Source: Arcobacteraceae bacterium (GTDB lineage Bacteria; Campylobacterota; Campylobacteria; Campylobacterales; Arcobacteraceae). Taken from it: a DNA stretch of 37,987 nt. Below are positions 35,534 to 37,987 of this stretch, in pieces (within the stretch, counting starts at the first letter, position 1; each line of letters opens with the position of its first letter). The position numbers were made by a program, and so were the translations under genes. The stretch lies in NCBI GenBank assembly GCA_023229945.1, contig JALNYH010000019.1, forward strand, positions 1 to 37,987. Direction: 5' to 3'. The notes beneath the pieces were generated by a model, which worked only from the letters and a program-made list of their open reading frames with translations, ran no database searches and was not told the DNA's origin.

Positions 35534-35543
35534 TAAGTAATAA

Positions 35544-35614
35544 CTAAAATCTAAAATCTAAAAAGTAGAGATATATGTCCTATTACTTTTTAGATTTCAG
35601 ATTTTAGATTTTAG
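35544..35614. repeat. Long inverted repeat built from a 7-base repeat
   Basis: Left arm 35544-35567 and right arm 35584-35614 are made of ATCTAAA heptamers and their complements; the right arm has one extra unit, and 16 bases lie between. It sits directly before the ribosome site of the torD-like gene. A 14-base piece of the right arm's complement (TGAAATCTAAAAAG) also occurs at 26362-26375, so this may be a dispersed repeat. Confidence 0.65.
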
Positions 35615-35625
35615 ATAGGAATATG

Positions 35626-36192
35626 ATGGATAATCAAAATAGAATTTATATGTATGCTTTTTTGTCGAGAATTTTTAGTGATGTTTTGGATAAGAGTTTT
35701 ATTGATGAACTAAAAACAAATTCTGAATTTTTAGAGCTTATTGGTGCAAAAACAAAAGCTTGGTTTGATGCAAATGACTCTTCTACTATTGAAAAAGAGT
35801 TAAATGTTGAATTTAGTACAATCTTCTTAATGAATGCAAAACCCATAGAAACATCAATAATAGATGCAAAAGATGAGATTTTGATAGGGCTTTCCAACCC
35901 AGTAATGCAGTTTTATTTTAATTATGGATATGAAATAAATCTAAGTGCAACTCACCTCCAAACACCTGATCATATTTCTATAGAACTTGGATTTATGCAA
36001 AATTTAGTAAGCAGAAATGAGTTAAAAACTCAAAAAGATTTTTTACAAAAACACTTATTAAACTGGACAGTACCATATTTCTTAGCCGTTAAAGCAATGG
36101 CTTCCACCCCACTATATCAAGATATATGTGATTTTACAATAGAATTTTTGGCAAATGATTATAACGAAGTATCACAAAAACTAGCATTGTAA
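35626..36192 (+). CDS. TorD/NarJ-type molybdoenzyme maturation chaperone
   Basis: A 188-residue all-helical protein from the second of two adjacent ATGs; AGGA spacing favours 35626 over 35623. The pattern RIYMYAFLSRIFSD at the N-terminus and LQTPDHISIELGFMQNLV near residue 110 is typical of TorD/DmsD/NarJ chaperones. These bind the Tat signal of the catalytic subunit and guide cofactor insertion in the cytoplasm. Its place at the end of the operon matches SerD/ClrD/DdhD/EbdD proteins. No Cys is present. Confidence 0.85.
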   Translation: MDNQNRIYMYAFLSRIFSDVLDKSFIDELKTNSEFLELIGAKTKAWFDANDSSTIEKELNVEFSTIFLMNAKPIETSIIDAKDEILIGLSNPVMQFYFNYGYEINLSATHLQTPDHISIELGFMQNLVSRNELKTQKDFLQKHLLNWTVPYFLAVKAMASTPLYQDICDFTIEFLANDYNEVSQKLAL

Positions 36193-36305
36193 TTTTGGTT
36201 CTTTATATGAAGTGATACTTCCAATATAATACCTAGTTTTTTATTGTAAGTTACATCTTCTATGAAATTCTTATTATATATTATAAATCTTAAGTTCTTT
36301 TTTGT

Positions 36306-36311
36306 TAGAAT
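36306..36311 (+). promoter_or_regulatory. Candidate -10 of the DJ-1/PfpI gene
   Basis: TAGAAT preceded by TTGT, about 30 bases before the ATG. A T-rich stretch lies upstream and no -35 is obvious, as is common in Campylobacterota. Confidence 0.4.
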
Positions 36312-36341
36312 CAAACATAATAGCAATAAAAAGGAGCAACA

Positions 36342-36893
36342 ATGTCAAAAATAGTAGTACCAATAGCTAGTGGCTTTGAAGAGATTGAAGCTGTATCTAT
36401 AATTGATGTTTGCAGACGAGGTGGAATCGAAGTAATTGTAGCTGGTGTAGAAAGTTGGGAAGTTCCTGGTGCAAACAAAATAGAAATAAAATGTGATTAT
36501 TTATTTGAAGATATTGATTTTACAGATATTGATATGATAGTATTGCCTGGGGGTTGGGGAGGTACAAATATATTAGCTTCAAATGAATTAGTACAAAATA
36601 AATTAAAAGAATTTAAACAAAATGATAAATATATAGGAGCTATTTGTGCTGCACCGTTTGCCTTGCATAAAGCTGGTGTTTTAAATGAAAAATATACTTG
36701 TTATCCAAGTGTAGAAGAACAAATAAGAACAAATGGTTATAGTGACAAAAATAAAGTTGTATTAGACGGTAAAGTTATTACTTCAAGAGGTCCTGGGACT
36801 GCTATTTGTTTTGGGCTTGAAATAGTCAAGATTTTGGAAGGCAAAGAGATAAGTGAGAGCGTTAAAGGTGGACTTTTAGCAGATTTTTGCTAA
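36342..36893 (+). CDS. DJ-1/PfpI family protein
   Basis: A 183-residue single-domain protein with AAGGAG before the ATG. The nucleophile elbow Cys is in GAICAAPFAL, the conserved Glu near the N-terminus is in GFEEIEAVSIIDVCRRGG, and the GxVITSRGPGTAICFGL segment is intact. Family members include DJ-1, YajL and ThiJ-like proteins linked to oxidative stress and glyoxal detoxification. The exact reaction is not readable. It is transcribed alone, ending at a strong hairpin. Confidence 0.92.
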   Translation: MSKIVVPIASGFEEIEAVSIIDVCRRGGIEVIVAGVESWEVPGANKIEIKCDYLFEDIDFTDIDMIVLPGGWGGTNILASNELVQNKLKEFKQNDKYIGAICAAPFALHKAGVLNEKYTCYPSVEEQIRTNGYSDKNKVVLDGKVITSRGPGTAICFGLEIVKILEGKEISESVKGGLLADFC

Positions 36894-36897
36894 GGTA

Positions 36898-36923
36898 AAG
36901 TTATGGCTAACAAGCCATAACTT
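36898..36923. terminator. Bidirectional hairpin between DJ-1/PfpI and nhaD
   Basis: A perfect 11-bp stem (36898-36908 and 36913-36923) with loop AACA in the 36-base gap between convergent genes, five bases after one stop and seven before the other. It suits termination of both transcripts, although T-runs are short. Confidence 0.7.
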
Positions 36924-36929
36924 ATCTAA

Positions 36930-37987
36930 TTAATGATAGATTCCTAACACTTCATATTGAACATACCAAACCAATATAGATATAACATAACCTATAAATA
37001 CAGTCCAAGCATATTTCATATGGCTACTAAATGTATAAATGCCAGGTAATTTACCCATTACCCCAACACCTGCAGCACTACCAAAAGATATCAAACTTCC
37101 ACCAACACCAGCTGTTAGTGTAACAAGCATCCATTGGTCAAGTCCCATATCAGGATTTGCTTTTAGTACGGCTGACATTACAGGTACATTGTCTACGATT
37201 GCAGATAAGAAACCAACACCTATATTTGACCATGTAGCACCAAGCATTGAAGGGTCATATACCATTACAGCAAGTCCAAGCCAACCGATGAAGTACAATG
37301 CTCCAACAGCAGAAAGAATACCAAAGAAGAATAGTAAAGTATTATTTTCTATTTTTGCGATAGCATGGAAAATATTTAATTGAGTATTATATTTTCTTTT
37401 GATTCTGATAGAATAAAGTTTAAGTAAAGATAGACCAAACAACATACCCCACATAGCAGGTAAATGAAATAGTTGGTGTGATACAACAGCCAAAGCAATA
37501 GTTAATATACCAAGCCCAATAACTACATTAGAACCATGCATTAAAGGTGGTTTTTTCTCTGTACTTACATCAAAATCAGGTTTTTCAGTAGGTACAAATC
37601 TTGATAATAAAAATGCAGTTACTATATAACCTAAGAATGCGGAAGGGAATAAAAACAAGAAGTCTGTAAATACACCTTTACCAGCTGTCCATGCCATCAA
37701 TGTAGTAATATCCCCAAATGGTGACCAAGCACCACCAGCATTCGCAGCTACAACTATATTTATAGCACCTGGGACAAGAAATTTTTTATTTGATTTTTCT
37801 ATTGTGATAAGAACTGTTGAAAGTATCAATGCAGTTGTTAAGTTGTCCGCTATTGGAGAAAGGAAAAACGCTATAAATCCAGTCACCCAGTAAAGTTTTC
37901 TATATGTATAACCTTTTGATACAAGGTTGTATTTAAGTCTGTCAAATACACCCATATGTATCAATGTTTCTATGTATGTCATAGCAA
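36930..37987 (-). CDS. nhaD: NhaD-type Na+/H+ antiporter (5' end cut by window)
   Basis: A partial protein; the frame is open to the right edge, and the ATG at 37982 is internal (AMTYIETLIHMG continues the family pattern). About 350 C-terminal residues are visible, with around ten membrane helices. Signature regions are SPIADNLTTALI, VVAANAGGAWSPFGDITTLMAW, VGFLSAIVDNVPVMSA and GSLISFGSAAGVGVMG. The family exports Na+ in exchange for protons at the inner membrane, fitting a marine or brackish organism. Confidence 0.93.
   Translation of the reverse strand, partial: AMTYIETLIHMGVFDRLKYNLVSKGYTYRKLYWVTGFIAFFLSPIADNLTTALILSTVLITIEKSNKKFLVPGAINIVVAANAGGAWSPFGDITTLMAWTAGKGVFTDFLFLFPSAFLGYIVTAFLLSRFVPTEKPDFDVSTEKKPPLMHGSNVVIGLGILTIALAVVSHQLFHLPAMWGMLFGLSLLKLYSIRIKRKYNTQLNIFHAIAKIENNTLLFFFGILSAVGALYFIGWLGLAVMVYDPSMLGATWSNIGVGFLSAIVDNVPVMSAVLKANPDMGLDQWMLVTLTAGVGGSLISFGSAAGVGVMGKLPGIYTFSSHMKYAWTVFIGYVISILVWYVQYEVLGIYH

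Noticed and set aside
36209..36221. GAAGT-GAT-ACTTC hairpin after the chaperone gene
   Set aside because: Only a 5-bp stem with no T-run; expected by chance in AT-rich sequence.
37980..37982. ATG as the start of nhaD
   Set aside because: The frame stays open to the window edge and the preceding Ala codon continues the family pattern; about 100 N-terminal residues are expected outside the window.
1..37987. CRISPR arrays, tRNA or rRNA genes, insertion sequences
   Set aside because: No spaced direct repeats, cloverleaf-like stretches, rRNA signatures or transposase frames were seen; gaps are short and explained by promoters, hairpins and repeats.

Overview
The window is AT-rich, gene-dense bacterial chromosome. 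Gene content and order point to Campylobacterota, most like the Arcobacter/Sulfurimonas side of the phylum. The evidence is a nuo operon in which NuoE and NuoF are replaced by a short cysteine-free protein and a NuoF-remnant/GltD-like fusion; the block fabZ-lpxA-clpX-mreB-mreC, which I recall from Campylobacter; TTG starts; and NhaD. Genus cannot be fixed from the sequence alone.

Layout. 1-4126 (minus): start of the complex I operon, nuoA-B-C-D, a NuoE-like protein and a truncated NuoF/GltD fusion, with a good promoter at 4153-4181. 4392-6005 (minus): CPA2 cation/proton antiporter with an RCK domain. 6240-10420 (plus): HD-GYP response regulator and a hybrid histidine kinase with two periplasmic solute-binding domains. 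10444-14631 (minus): four genes overlapping stop-to-start (divergent ATP sulfurylase, lipoprotein, endonuclease IV, AAA ATPase). 14779-21235 (plus): queH-lpxB-fabZ-lpxA-clpX-mreB-mreC, covering tRNA modification, lipid A, proteolysis and cell shape. 21365-22069 (plus): orphan OmpR-type regulator with a degenerate receiver. 22066-23751 (minus): two-domain acyltransferase resembling ornithine-lipid synthase OlsF. 23828-26225 (plus): B12-binding radical SAM protein and MtgA transglycosylase, ending in a cluster of palindromic repeats. 26411-28348 (minus): LRV-repeat protein, small helical protein and Mrp ATPase. 28583-36192 (plus): periplasmic rhodanese plus a type II DMSO-reductase-family molybdoenzyme (alpha, beta, a heme b/heme c fusion gamma, a Cys-rich periplasmic protein and a TorD-like chaperone). 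36342-36893 (plus): DJ-1/PfpI protein. 36930-37987 (minus): NhaD, truncated by the window.

The most interesting locus is the 28.5-36.2 kb molybdoenzyme operon. All subunits look periplasmic, no membrane anchor is encoded, the electron-transfer subunit fuses an ethylbenzene-dehydrogenase-type heme b domain to a cytochrome c domain, and the first gene is a two-domain exported rhodanese. That combination suggests a sulfur-linked redox enzyme whose substrate cannot be read from sequence. Other points of note are the NuoF remnant with one lost cluster ligand, the pseudo-receiver regulator with a 14-bp inverted repeat in its leader, the translationally coupled ATP-sulfurylase-like operon, and the repeat cluster that supplies the stop codon of mtgA.

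No rRNA, tRNA, CRISPR array, insertion sequence or phage gene was seen. No gene-free stretch exceeds 300 bases.
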